A DNA stretch of 64,000 nt, from contig CAIIXF020000003.1 in NCBI GenBank assembly GCA_903813345.2, forward strand, positions 27,483,248 to 27,547,247, read 5' to 3'. Origin of the DNA: Owenia fusiformis (Eukaryota > Annelida > Polychaeta > Sabellida > Oweniidae). Made by a program: the position numbers and the translations under genes. How positions within the stretch are numbered: the stretch's first letter is position 1; every line of letters begins with the position of its first letter. Positions 46,100 to 58,612 of this stretch are shown in pieces. A model generated the notes under the pieces. It was not told where the DNA came from. It worked only from the letters and a program-made list of their open reading frames with translations, and made no database searches.

Positions 46100-47211
46100 G
46101 CACATGATCTACAAGATAGGACAACTCCCATGATCCCACGCAAGCTTGTCAGATTTTCACAATTGTTTTAACAATTGTTACCGTTAGTAATCTAAACACT
46201 CGTTCTCAAGCTTGTTTTATATCACATGTTCCTGGGATTGTACGTCGTATACATCTAGAATACAGGCCAACACAATCGACAATTAAGACCCGATGACAAT
46301 TAAAATCAAAAATAATCTTGTCATAATTCACCTCTACCATGTCGAAAAATACTTGGGATCTTATGTTCCTCCATTATCAAAGCGAAACCTTGAATGCTCC
46401 AAGTTATCTACCTCCGTGTAGCTCATGTGACTTTCAAGTGTGTGTGAACTTACTATTGAGATAAATCGAAACCATGTGATTTAGAACAATGAATTATTTA
46501 TTGATATCATAAGGATACATGTAAATAAAACAACACAAGATGACCAGGACATATCACAGCCGGCTGCAAAATGACCAGCTTGTAAAGTAATACATTTTGT
46601 TACTTGTCTGCTTAAGCATCTGAAAATATCTTTAAAATATGAACGCTGACAATCAACGGGTTCTAACTATCTTTAGTAGCATTATTCTCCAAAAGCTCAT
46701 CTTCAATATTTCCATCAACACGTGCTGTAATTAGAGTGACCTCCAATCTATAAAGTCTATTATTCAATATGTGAAATACATTCAATGAACTGCATTTCAA
46801 CTTTGCATTCTATTTTGTTGGAGCTTATTCCAAAAACACTGAGGTTGCAAGCAACGTACAAACTGGCCTGGGGTTTTGACTTAGAGGGACAGGGGAATAC
46901 ATGCATTCGCGCTTCACTCTTCAAACGAGGAGGCACGGAAGTATTTCCTTATATAGACAAAATATAACCCATGATGCAATTCGTGGGGGAACAAATTCTT
47001 CCTTGTTTTTCTCTCATTGTTTTGGCATGTGGATTTTCATACCTATTTTTCAATCGCTATATTCGATCAATCGCTATGTCCAATTGGACCAAAACAGTAT
47101 CATAAACACTAGGTTTCTTCTTAACCTTTATATTGCAGATATTTTTTGTCATTGTATTGGCTCACATCGTGTGAAAACAATGTGTGAAACAAGAACACAA
47201 ATGTGTACAAA
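46100..47211. other. intergenic, no gene recognised
   Basis: This is upstream flank of the secreted protein gene. Open frames at 46785-46967 and 46901-47263 overlap and lack motifs or splice support. Confidence 0.4.
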
Positions 47212-48380
47212 ATGTCCCCACCTATGGGTAATCCCGTCAAATGGTTATCCTAAAAATGAGTAGACAAGACTTTACCGACACAATTTGAGGACGGAAAATC
47301 CAAAATTGCCACCTTAAAATTTACCAAGAATGCCAAAAAATTAGCCGGTTCTAGATTTTCATACTAAGAACCACCCCTGAAAATTTGAAATTGATCCGTC
47401 ACACAGTTAACCAGATAACCTGTAAACAAGACTTTACAGACAAGATTTGAGGACAGAAAATCCAAAATGGCTGCCTTGACATTTATCCAGAATGCCAAAA
47501 AACTAATCTGTTCCAGATTTTCATACTAAAAATCATCCCTGAAAATATGAAATTGATCTACCAAACAGTTCACCTGGAAATGCGTAGACAAGACTTTACA
47601 AACAAGATTTTAGGACAGAAAATCCAAAATGGCTGCCTTGACATTTACCCAGAATGCCAAAAAACTAATCAGATCTAGATTTTCATACTAAGAATCATCC
47701 CTGAAAGTTTGAAATTGATCTACTAAACGGTTCACCTGAAAACGCGTAGATAAGACTTTACAGACAAGATTTTAGGACGGAAAAAAACAAAATGGCCGAC
47801 AATAAAAAAGTGATTATGAGTTTTTGCTGATTTCTTTTTACAAAATTATCACATATAACTACTGTTAAAAATAACATAGGCTTTTACAACAAAGTACACC
47901 TGAAAATATTTATAACGCTACTAAATAGTTAAAGTATGAAAACTGAAAAACACCATTTAATATGATACAAAGTATTATCGTGCGCTAACTTTTCTTAAAA
48001 CATTCAAAATGGCTGACATGACTGAGCTAACAGGTCCAAAACCTAATCAGATCTAGAATGAAGTGAGCTGAACAAGATGTTAAAGTTTTAAAAGCAACTG
48101 TGAAGCCATTTTTCTTAAAATTTGCAGACAAGGATTTTAGCATTTGACTTCAAAATGGCCGACAGGAAGTAGGTATCGAGTTAATTTTTTTTCATCCACA
48201 TCTGTATGCACTCATAAGTTATCCCTGAAAATTTGAAGGTGATATCTGTAGCGGTTTTGGAGAAAACTGCCGGACGTACGGACGGACAGACAGACGGACA
48301 GACAGACAGACAAACGGACAGACAGACGGACGGACGCGCCTAGGCCGACAATATGGCCCCACACTATGTGGTGGGGACAT
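47212..48380. mobile_element. 1.17-kb repeat element with ATGTCCCCACC ends
   Basis: ATGTCCCCACC at 47212 and its inverse, GGTGGGGACAT at 48370-48380, bound the element. The left half is a tandem repeat of about 162 bp (anchor GAAAATCCAAAATGGCTGCC near 47294, 47455 and 47617). The right end has a GGACAGAC-rich microsatellite (48273-48336) just before the terminus. It is a non-autonomous element of unknown class. Confidence 0.6.
48273..48336. repeat. GGAC/GACA microsatellite
   Basis: A run of GGACA, GACA and GGACG units, apparently an internal part of the element above. The reverse strand gives a meaningless Ser/Val/Cys-Leu repeat frame. Confidence 0.85.
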
Positions 48381-51300
48381 AAAAAGGGAATATATTCCGA
48401 TAGAGAAGGACATGTGATCAGTTGACTAGTCGCCATATTTTCCATCCCTTCCTCCCATCCTTACCGCACTTCAAACTGCAAAATCAATGCAACAACTGAT
48501 GAGTTGATGAAGTACTCATCTTCAGTTAACATTATAGAGCTACTTCGAAAACCCACAAACGAATGGACATTTGACCAAAGAAGACGCCTTTCTATTATCT
48601 AGGTCAATGCATTGGTTCAGTGTCCGAAAGTAGTAAATCTAGAGTACTCGTTTCCGAACATTGTTGAACATTATACACGCTTTTATTGATTAAACTCGGT
48701 ATGCTGACCGTTATAGCTGATGGTCACAGGTTATAGAAATGACAAAGAACAATATTTCCAATTGTGTGATTGCCTTATTCAGCGTGCTGGTGTAAAAACA
48801 AAATTGCGTAATTAGTTTGATTTAGTACTTTCGAGACACGCAAATAGCTACACGAAATGCATCGTGGGGAAATATCGACCAATCGGATTTTGTCCTTTTT
48901 TCGGGGGATGGGCTTTTTAAGTACATATTTTCGTTCCTTCTCAATCAAAGAGCGAACCGCGAAATGGAGAATTAAAAATCATCGAAAGTGCAACAGGTAT
49001 TGCCCGAACATAGAATGAAGTATTTATTTTATTATATCATTGCTAGACATTCTCTACGATCACTTTGCATTTCAAAGAAATATATAACATTTAATGTATC
49101 ATAAACGGCCATAATTACGTGGTCTAATTCACATTACACGTGGCATAGAAATAAGACGGACGTATTCAACTGCCATGCATGTGACATCAGAAAAAGGCGT
49201 ATTTAATGGGTGTCAGGTGTGGTGTTTCGTCCAGGGTTTCCGGGAATACATCCTGTTAGTATCATTGAACGATTATAGGAATATCCTATGGTTTTGAAAA
49301 AATATTATTTATATCAATGAGTGGATAATTGATATCTTCACGAGAGAGCGGAGCGAGTAAACCATGAGTGGATATGATTGATATTTTTGAAAAATAATAG
49401 TATTGTCCGTTTATCCCATGGGAAATCATTACGCGGCGAAAAAATGAAAACCTTTGAGAAAAAATGAAAACATTTTGAAAAAGAAATTCTTCAAAAAAAT
49501 TGAAAAAAAGTTTTATGAAAAATTCTTTAAAAAATTCTTTAAATTCTTTAAAAAATTCTTTAAAAGCATTTTCCGCTTTAACTTTTATCTCGCTTGCATC
49601 ATCATTTGGACCCATATATGCGCAGGTATATGAATAGATAGTAATCAATGAACTGAGTAGGACATCTTGACTGGCTATCATCATTTTCACTTAACATTCA
49701 GAAAATGTCAGGTCGAGGTGATCTCACAGATATTCATTGTAGTAAATATGCAAACATCACGCATATGCAATCATATTAGTCCCTGAACTTATCTTTCCAA
49801 GAGTTCTAGATAAGGACTTGGTTGTCAGATCAAAATTTATTTTCTTAATAAGGAATTAAGTCATAACTTTCAAACGGTATGTTCATTTTTTGCCCATACG
49901 CCCATGGTATTTTACGTCCTCGGAATGAAATTGATGAATATTTTATTGAACTATTCAAAATGTTTTTTTAATAATTACAAATATCGATTGATGGTTCCAT
50001 GTGTTCATTAACATTCTAATTATTTAATTAGCATGAATCTTTAACACCAGATCCACTTTTCAGGAATAGATGGCACGATCTTATTGAATTACAAGGATTG
50101 GCTTCCAGGATCGAACATCGATAATTTCCAACAATGAAAACGTCGAAATGTCGTTATTTTCTGAAATTATAACCGACTATAAATTCAAAATAAACAGTTC
50201 AGGAGATTCATACCAATATCTCAATCATTTTTTCTGAGCTTTGGTATTTTTCGTTAAGAAATAAGACCAAAATGCACGATTCAAATGTTGAAGTGAACAG
50301 AATGGCGGTCGTTTGAATTCGTTTGAATTTTATATCACGACATCTTCATATATGGGACAGAATATCAATGTTGCACTCTGGGAGGCAATCAATGGACGAT
50401 CAACATCAATATTTCAAAAAGATCATGCCATCATACCTGAAGGGCCATTTGAAAGGGACAACAATATGTAATTGTTATATGTATATATATATATTTGTTT
50501 TATTCTTTCACGAACCTTAGTAGACTATACATGTACAAACAACAAAATTGCCCTCGACTATAACAGGTCAACACATTTTTATAACAGGGAAGTTAAGCTA
50601 CCCGTTATTTAGAGAACTATTACGTGAACGTGCAATTCAATAAATTACTGTCCCTATATTAGGAACCTAACTACAACTACTTCCTTGTACATCTATCAAT
50701 AAACCAAGTAAATGCTACGACGGAGAGAACTAATCACTAAAACACCGTAAAACGACACGTTAACGTCCAAGTTCTCCAAATGATAGGGAGGTTAAGTTAC
50801 ACGTGTTTAATCGAACTTGTACGCGAACTTGTTGAATTGAGGTTATTCGGGGATAAGTTCGGATTCTCCCCTTTGTAATAGTTACTTGCCTAATTGAAAT
50901 GAGTATATTGGTATGAGGAAAATAGTTGTAAAACAGTTGAGAGCAGGAGAGTAATTCCCGGGGGTCGAAATATTACACGCTCGCGAACGTGTTCTCTTAA
51001 TCAAAAAACGTGTAACTTAACTTCCATGATGGGTACACCTTAACCTTCCTATCAAACCGCTAACATTATACATTATACATCCCGCCATACTGTGTGATAG
51101 CACACGGTGTCATGACTTAAAACGGGGCCTATGTTACCGTATAGGTATGGTCCCGATTAGAGTATTGAAACAATGTGCCAGCAAATGAAACGTTTGCCGA
51201 GGCAAAGATACCACCATGGGATAGTTTCTATAAATAATCTTGAAAACAACTTTAAAATGCATTAAAGGCACCTAGAATGTAACGTGAAGTTTTGCTTAGA

Positions 51301-51469
51301 GAAAGTGGAGTTAGACAATGTGGACTTTTCCACGACTTACTTTTATAGCAAACAGCTTATAGACTGTATATTAAATGGATAACTTCTCCATTAGAGATTT
51401 CAAGAGGTGTAGTGAGAATCTTCACGACCTTTTTGGCACAAACGTGAGTCTGTATCCCAGGTCTGTATC
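48381..51469. other. intergenic, no gene recognised
   Basis: AT-rich DNA. At 49440-49570 a low-complexity stretch built on AAAAATTCTTTAA makes a spurious minus-strand KEFFKEF repeat frame. No exon is supported. Confidence 0.4.
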
Positions 51470-51706
51470 ATATGTTTAAGAAGATCCTAGAATTTGCGAA
51501 CGAATTAGTTCGTGAGACGCCAGAATTATCGATTTTATCCTTCACTTTTGTTACGTAAAAGTAACATTTAAAAACTATTAATAACTTAGCATTAAACACC
51601 TCCGTTTACGTAAGAATAATGGGGAATTGCTTTGATCATTCTGGCGTCTCGCTAAACTAATTCTTTCTGAAACGCTGAGATTTTCTGAAATGTACATAAA
51701 CTATGC
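51470..51706. mobile_element. foldback MITE copy 1 (GAGACGCC family)
   Basis: GAATTAGTTCGTGAGACGCC near the left is matched by an inverted GGCGTCTCGCTAAACTAATTC near the right. The interior has GTTACGTAAAAG and CGTTTACGTAAG. A related palindrome lies at 51938-52152. Exact ends are uncertain. Confidence 0.6.
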
Positions 51707-51937
51707 TAGTCTCAGAATATACGAGTATATGTATAGCCTCGTAAAATTTTGAAATTACGCGCCATTTTGTAACCGAAACGGATCCATTTCTTTAACCAAT
51801 TTAAAGAGTTCCACCACGTGATATTGTCTTCTTTTTACTGTGGAGGAAGTCCCCAAAGCTGATTATGAAAACTGATCCCTTTCGGTAACAAAAGGCGCCG
51901 CCTTGGAGGTACTTCTTTTTTAATGAGTCAGCATAAC

Positions 51938-52152
51938 ATGTTTAAGAAAAATCTGGCATTTGCTAATGGATAGTCCTCGAGACGCCCAAAACATTGATAT
52001 TACTATTGTTACGTAAACGGAACGTTTAAAAACGGTTAACAACCTTATTGGTAACCGTTCCGTTTACGTAACCATAGCGGGTAATTGTTTTGATCATTCT
52101 GGCGTCTCACGAACAATGCGTCCTGGAACGTTTGTATTTTCTGAATTATATG
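51938..52152. mobile_element. foldback MITE copy 2 (GAGACGCC family)
   Basis: It has the same layout as 51470-51706. The centre is a better inverted repeat: GTTACGTAAACGGAACG on the left and CGTTCCGTTTACGTAAC on the right. Two diverged copies 230 bp apart, in the same orientation. Confidence 0.6.
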
Positions 52153-53003
52153 ATGCTGATACGTTTGTACCGAAAGAGTTCTGGGTTTATTTCATCAAAA
52201 TGCATTAATTCCTCTAGTTTTCTGGCAATAAATGAATTCTGACATTTCTTTATCCCTATTTTATCAGATATTTCATATCCCTAATTTCTTAGTTTCTAAT
52301 AATTTGGGATGAAAAGGACCACATTGCCGTGCTTATTGAAGGTTACTTTTACACTATTGCTCATATAATCGTATTTGGCATTCTTCTCAATTTGTCATTG
52401 ATTTCCTCGATTTAACCTGTCAAATTCTAATGAATGGACTTTTTTTAAATATTAATTTCATTGTCTCGTCAGTAAAATAAACCAAACGCTACATTGTATT
52501 TCAAATATTTTTTATTTTCCAGGATCCGTCAGAGTCCACTGGTGTCAAAAGCGTATTCTCCAGACTAATCAACGTCTCCTGGAATAACTATAATTTTTGA
52601 AAGTTTAGAAACTGTACTGACTTTTGAGAAGAGCACAATATGCCAGATATATGAGCAACTGTGTACTGACATATATTTTACAGTTTTTTAATAATTTTCT
52701 GTCTCTCCAACACCTTCCTCTATATCACGTATCAACTATATATATATATATATTCTTTTAGTGAAACTGATTCTTCATCTTCACGTTGACCTAGTTTTGA
52801 ACCGATTGGTTCATCTGTGGGATTGTATGTACTAACTATTGAATGTATATCTATTTGCTTCAATTTTAATCTCATCATTTTTACAAATAGTTTTAAAAAA
52901 GTGGTGTATCACGTCATCAGTGATATTCCAGATTACACATGGCATGGTGCAAATCTCTAACCTATGAGGTGATACTATGGTCTATGGACAATTGGCGCAC
53001 AAT
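52153..53003. other. intergenic, 3' flank of the GPCR gene
   Basis: AT-rich sequence with a TA dinucleotide run at about 52738-52752. No coding exon is recognised. Confidence 0.4.
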
Positions 53004-54377
53004 CTACACATCGGCATCAGTCGTGTTACTATAATCCGAAGATTGTTGCTTCAATATCAAACGTGTATGTGCCTCACGGAGAGGTGGGTTGTTTATTCCC
53101 ACGATCCTTGGTGCGATATCGGGGAATTTTCCATTCCTATAGCTGCTTCCCTTTTTCATGCTTGTCATGTTCGTATTGTGACTGTGAAAATCAGATCTCG
53201 CGCCACCTTGATAGATATTCCGACGGCATATGATACGCAAAATTTGTTGGCGGAATTTCTGTCCAGTTGCGCAATAAAGAAAAAAGTTGATTGAGTGGTT
53301 GGTGTACATGAGTAACTCCGTAGTAAACCTTACAAGAAGGAATCTACTGTACATATGTTTGTCATCTTGGTGTTTGCTCCAGCTAGCCATTGCGATCATG
53401 GCAACATTGATTGGTAGAGTGAGTACTAGAAATGTGAATGAAACTGTAAGGAGCATGACTGTCAATTTCGCACTCTTTTCATGGGTTGGTTTCTCTTTAC
53501 CGTTTGAAGCCATGCTTCCTCCCCGAGTGGCCATATTGTTTCTTGATCTCCTGGCTACGATCACCTGGGCAATTATCATTGTATTTAATATAGTTATCAA
53601 CAAAAATGGAACAAATGAATATATGGCAGCGTCAACCCATGGCCATATATCTGTCACCAGCGTTTTAAAAGCAGGCGCTGCATCACATGTTCCTTTCGTA
53701 ACATCCACTGTGATGAAAAAATGGAGATTGATAAAAAATATGAGAAAAAATATTCCTAGTATTACTCTTTTAGCGCGAGGTATATTACACATGGTGGCAG
53801 CGCGTAATGGATAACATACAACTATGAACCGCTCCACCGTCACTGCAATAATTAACCACACGGCAAAATCTGATGCTACATATCCAAATGCTTGTAAGAG
53901 TTTACATGACCACCCTGCCATGTTAGCTAAATCTGTTCCAGTAAGATATGAAATCCATTTCCTTAGTAGGCCTATATACAATACGAATGTATCCACAATG
54001 CTCAGTACCGCTAGGTAGAAATATGTTGATAGGCGTATCATATATCGATGGCGGAGTATTATGAATGACATGATATTTCCGACTGATCCCAGAATCACTA
54101 ACAATGGTGGGACGATGAGATATAATGATTTGTACGCCCTGTATTCCCAGAAAAAAACAAGCTCATCCTCTGGGTTTTTCTCATCAGGTGGCTTAATCCA
54201 TTCATAAATTTCATCCAGGCTCACACCCAGTTCTTGCATTAACTGGTTCTTTTCATCATCATCCAAATTCTGAATCATCTGAAGGAGGCCTGTGTAGTTA
54301 TTCATGAAACCCATCATTGTCACGTTGTTCAAGTCGGGGGTCAAGTTTAGGTTAGACAGAAGGACAGTCAACGACAT
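53004..54377 (-). CDS. class A (rhodopsin-like) peptide-type GPCR
   Basis: A single coding exon of 457 aa. I chose ATG 54377. Just upstream on the minus strand is TTGTTTTTCAG, an acceptor implying an intron in the 5' untranslated region. The extracellular N-terminus is about 85 aa with NLT, NVT and NYT glycosylation sites. Seven membrane segments follow: TM1 with GNIMSF, TM2 with LAVLSIVDT, TM3 preceded by Cys and ending VERF (for the usual DRY), ECL2 Cys in KGTCDAA, TM5 with FVPFLLI, TM6 with LTLPINV, TM7 with NHSINFFLY (for NPxxY). This pattern suits neuropeptide receptors of the FMRFamide/myosuppressin and related orphan groups. The ligand is unknown. The C-tail is Ser/Thr-rich. The intronless coding region is common for this class. 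Confidence 0.9.
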   Translation of the reverse strand: MSLTVLLSNLNLTPDLNNVTMMGFMNNYTGLLQMIQNLDDDEKNQLMQELGVSLDEIYEWIKPPDEKNPEDELVFFWEYRAYKSLYLIVPPLLVILGSVGNIMSFIILRHRYMIRLSTYFYLAVLSIVDTFVLYIGLLRKWISYLTGTDLANMAGWSCKLLQAFGYVASDFAVWLIIAVTVERFIVVCYPLRAATMCNIPRAKRVILGIFFLIFFINLHFFITVDVTKGTCDAAPAFKTLVTDIWPWVDAAIYSFVPFLLITILNTMIIAQVIVARRSRNNMATRGGSMASNGKEKPTHEKSAKLTVMLLTVSFTFLVLTLPINVAMIAMASWSKHQDDKHMYSRFLLVRFTTELLMYTNHSINFFLYCATGQKFRQQILRIICRRNIYQGGARSDFHSHNTNMTSMKKGSSYRNGKFPDIAPRIVGINNPPLREAHTRLILKQQSSDYSNTTDADV

Positions 54378-55229
54378 CCTGAAAAACAAAATAAATATAA
54401 ATATATAAACTTCTGCGATATTTTTTCATCATAAATCTTAACAATAAATACATTTAATTTGGGCTATTAATTTAATTGGCTTGTTTCATATATTTCTTTA
54501 TGATTTACGTTTATATATGCCAATAAAAATGTCATTTTAAGTTCTGAAAATACTATTTATCGCAGTTATAATGGTTATTTTGTGCCAACAATGTTAGCTA
54601 TCTAAATGATAGGAAAATTATTGCTTTATTTACATCATTATTAGCTCGACCAATACGATTTGGTTGTAGATGCACCGTACCAATGCTACACACATACATT
54701 AAAGATGAGTAGCCGAATTTCGTAGTCTTCAAATGAAGACTTTCTTAACCAACCATGTTCAGTACCATTGGAAAGATTATTACGTGTTCTTTTGTTAAGA
54801 TGAATAAAACAGTTCAAAAATCAGGAGCAAAATTATCTTAAATGCTGGTTTTCACTGTAATCATAATGTCGTCACGTACTGTTTCAGGCTGTAAAAACGG
54901 TCGTACCAATGTCCGGATGAACTTTTAGAAGATCTCTGGTAGCACTCGAGGTCGATTAATCACAAATACACAGTGTACTCAGTTTTAATATAATATCTAT
55001 GACTAAATACTTTCTTTTATGGATTAAATTATGATGATGGCTTTGCGAACGGATGTTGACCCTTTGAATTGCCTATGGACTTCGAGACTGGATTTTATCT
55101 ATCCCACATCATTTGAGACTGAATACATACTCTATAGTATTGGATATCAATTTTTCAATTTTTTCCTCAACATTGTATTGTAATGACTTAAGTATGAATG
55201 AAATGTCCCTTGGTGTTCTGGTCCTGGAT
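54378..55229. other. 5' flank of the GPCR gene
   Basis: Upstream untranslated exons probably lie here or further right, but none can be fixed from sequence. No other gene is seen. Confidence 0.4.
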
Positions 55230-56125
55230 TGTGATATTGGTTCTCGATTGGAGGGGGAGGGGCATTCTTTGCATGGACTTGTAGATAAAAGTTTTTTCTC
55301 CTATACACAGTTTTTAATTCAGTTTTGCATTTTTGATACTTTAACCCGTTACCTTTTACACCACATGTTCAATGTAACCTCATATTTCGATGACAGTCTG
55401 CATCCTTACTACTACATTGTTCATCACATTTGATATTTTTGGTGAAATGTTTTGATTTCTGTTTGGATGCTGGTCTTAAGTTGTTCTAGGTCTCTTAGCT
55501 TGGGTTTAGCATAAAAAAGGTCCTTTAAATAGCCTCAGAGAAAAATGTATGGGTCGTCAAATATGGTGAATAGGGAGGCCCTCACAATGTCTTATACCCC
55601 CCTTATACAGAGAGGTCAGAGGTTCAATAAACTGCATTGGTTGGGATTCTAGTGTAGCTTTTGTTGTGTGTATCAATTTGAGACCACTGTATTGTCATTT
55701 GGATATCATTTGGTGTCCAGGCTGGCCTGCCTAACTTTGGAAAGTAACTCCTGAATCAATGAATCAATTGCCGATAATTGACCTGATTATCTGTGTTTGT
55801 TCTGCCATCGTCATCCTCAAACATCTTTCTCTGTGGCTATTTGAAGGAGTGTTTTAATGCTCATTCCAAGCAAAAAGACCTAGAACAACTTAAGGGCAAC
55901 ATCCAAAGAGAAATCCAAAACATTCCAGCGGAATTATTATCAAATGTGATGAACAATGTAGCAGTAAGGATACAGGCTTTCATCGAAATATGAAATTAGA
56001 TCAATTATGTAGTGTAAAAGGTAAAGGGTTAAAGCATCAAAAAGACAAGACTGAAATAAAAATGGTGTATTGGGGAGAAAACTTTCATGTTTTTGCGACA
56101 CAACCATGCAAAAAAATGTCTGAAA
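55230..56125. pseudogene. inverted pair of mariner-like transposase 3' ends
   Basis: The plus-strand arm (about 55800-56125) reads FLCGYLKECF, then LEQLKGNIQREIQNIPAELL and VMNNVAVRIQAFIE. These are C-terminal motifs of mariner-like transposases (FLWGYLK...IP...L..V..N...R). The minus-strand arm (about 55640-55230) holds the same sequence with stops (GYLKDLFYAKPKLRDLEQLK). The arms match at DNA level well beyond the frame. The spacer is about 150-200 bp. Both are inactive: the minus arm has stops, the plus arm lacks the catalytic region. Confidence 0.75.
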
Positions 56126-56170
56126 ATATTGATTGGTTTACCCGTGCTCTTGATATACTTTTGGGTACAT

Positions 56171-56189
56171 TTTTTGAGACACCCTGTAT
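56171..56189. mobile_element. solo mariner-type terminus
   Basis: TTTTTTGAGACACCCTGTA is the right end of a CAGGGTGTCTC-type mariner element. It lies just after the transposase relic and probably belongs to it. The matching left end is not evident. Confidence 0.5.
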
Positions 56190-58612
56190 ATTCTAAGAAA
56201 TAAGAGTTTGGTAAGGAATGATTGCTTATGTTCATTTTAAATATCCTTATTTCATTTTGTAGGTTTTGTATATCGTAGAATAGTATTGGTTGGAAGGTTA
56301 CTCTCCTTACATGCAAGTTTTGAATGTGATCCAATGTACGATAAAATATGAACTTCAATAAATTAACAAGTTCACTTGTTTATTGCACTCGACTACAGAG
56401 TCAAAATCTTTACAGGCCTATACATCAAATATTATACCCAGAATCTGATTAATTACACATTTTGATCAGGCAATACTGTTATTAGTGACTACTCAATCGA
56501 ACCGGTACCTCTAAAATAAACTCTTTACGTTTTCATCAATAAGTTTTAGGTATAACCGTGAACTCCCACGAAGAGTATAATTAGCCAAACTAGAATTACT
56601 TTTAACATTAGCTTTCGTGCACAGTAGAACAATTCTTGATCCACCATTTGTAATGTGATGAGACTTTAGAACGTGTAAACCCATTTGTAACTAATTATTA
56701 CATCATAGGAAAGTAATAGAAAAGCCCTCATTATCCTACATTTCAAAGTCGTTAAATGAAGCTTCGATAGCCCAATCGGTACAGCTTGTACTCGAAATGT
56801 CGCGCAAAATTGGACGAATGGAACTTTCACGTGCAATAACCGAACAACAATAGTGTGACCTTTGTGGGGAAGTCAAAGACACTTAGAGAGCAGACGTTGC
56901 TCGGTTAATCTTATAAAAGGGTTAGGTTGATGTTTCCCCTTCTTTAGAAATACCTACATTATGTAGATTGAGATAATATGTATAAAGGAAGTAGGAATGA
57001 AATTATCTCCACGACAGAAAGTTCAGTTGTCGGTCTGAGTTTATCTTTCAGTGCTATTGGGCTTGTTAATTACGCAGCGTTGTGTAATATTCAATAAAAA
57101 ACACCCAATATTCATTTTATATCCTGTCTCGTCACATTAGGTGACAGCTGCGTCACAAAAGGCCTTTGTTATTGGATCAACCGAATCAGCGAAGCATACT
57201 TAATAAAACTGTTCTGAAAACACTAATTCAAGTATTTTTATTAATTAGTTACATCTGGAACTCATTAAGGCTACTGCAGTTTGAAAAATGGAATTCTAAT
57301 TGGAATCATTGAATAGTTAAGATGGTGTGTGTGCGTTCTACATAAATATCTTGTAACATTTGTAGAATGTTTATGTCTTCGATACTTATACTAAGTGTAT
57401 TGACAAGTGAAATCCATATATGGTCAGGTATGTGCCTGTTGTCATAGATGAATTGTATTGACCAGTTAATCAAGACAACCTTTTTATTCCATTAATATAA
57501 GGAATTTATGTCAACCGGAACAGAAAAATTGTCATGCGCGTGAAACAGTGACGTCAGAGAGTAATAACGGATTCTGTTTCCCACGGAATCCTTGGTAATT
57601 AAACCCGAAATCCCCTGAAATACAACTGAAACGAGAACTATTTCGAAAGAAAGTAAGACCAGTCAATTGGAACGAATTCTCAAATTAAAAAATATTTATT
57701 TGCTATTTGTTTCAGTGGCACATTGATAAATATATTCCAAAAACGACACAAACCATTTGACGACATAATATTTTATCATTGATAATTAAGAGCTAGATTG
57801 CTTTGATATTGTTTGATGGGGTTTATGTTTTGTTTCTCGTGTTTCTAATTGTGTTTTCTGCCTAGAAGATACACATGACAGGTAAAACGCATCCATATTG
57901 TGGATTATCACCGAGATTACTCGCTATTCCGTTTAATCCTCGTGTATTTATTTATCTATAGAACAATACCAAACGTTTCAAGGTTAATAATGATTTAACA
58001 AGGGGGATCTGGAAACAGACATAACTTTCTCATCAACTATATCTGATTCCCGAGTCTAATTTATAAATATGTCAGAACAAGATACTGATTTCAAATAAAG
58101 TAGTATATGACAACATGTCATAAGGCTGTATGTTGATGATAAGAACCTAAGCTCAGAACATCTAGGTCTATTGCTCTAATAACTAGGTCTATTGGTTATG
58201 TTTGCTATAATTAATAAGGATTTAGAATGACCTGGCTTCGTTTTATAATATGAGAGTACCAGTGTTATTAAGATAAGGATCAAAAAAGAAAAATCACAGA
58301 GAGAATGTGGAGAATACAACTAGTCAAGACGGAAAAAATCCCCAGTATCCCAAACGATGATTTGACATTTAGCGAAACTGTGTCTAGCACCCTCTCCAAC
58401 CTATCAAGATTAATAAGCACAAATCCATCGGGTCATCCTATTTCATCTATCCACGACAGACAAGCGATATTTATTTAGTTCGTGAAAATCAGATCTATGG
58501 TGAAATGAACGATTCAGATTGCTATTGCAATGCTGCGTTTATGCATGGGCTTATAAGTCGAAAGCCCATGGTTTATGTCGACATTCAAAAAATGCGCAAT
58601 CATTCTGACTTA
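56190..58612. other. intergenic, one possible signal-peptide exon
   Basis: Mostly unassigned AT-rich DNA. TATAAA lies near 56982, and ATG 57367 opens a 20-codon hydrophobic stretch (MFMSSILILSVLTS) ending at a GTATGTG donor. This could be a first exon of a secreted protein, but no second exon is found. A hairpin CATGGGCTT...AAAGCCCATG lies at 58544-58570. Confidence 0.3.

Noticed and set aside
48212-48445. Minus-strand frames with Ser-Val-Cys-Leu repeats
   Set aside because: A translation of the GGACAGAC microsatellite, not a protein.
49286-49690. 134-codon minus frame with KEFFKEF repeats
   Set aside because: Low-complexity AAAAATTCTTT DNA; no splice sites or conserved motif.
53287-53814. 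175-codon plus frame
   Set aside because: An antisense shadow of the GPCR coding exon.
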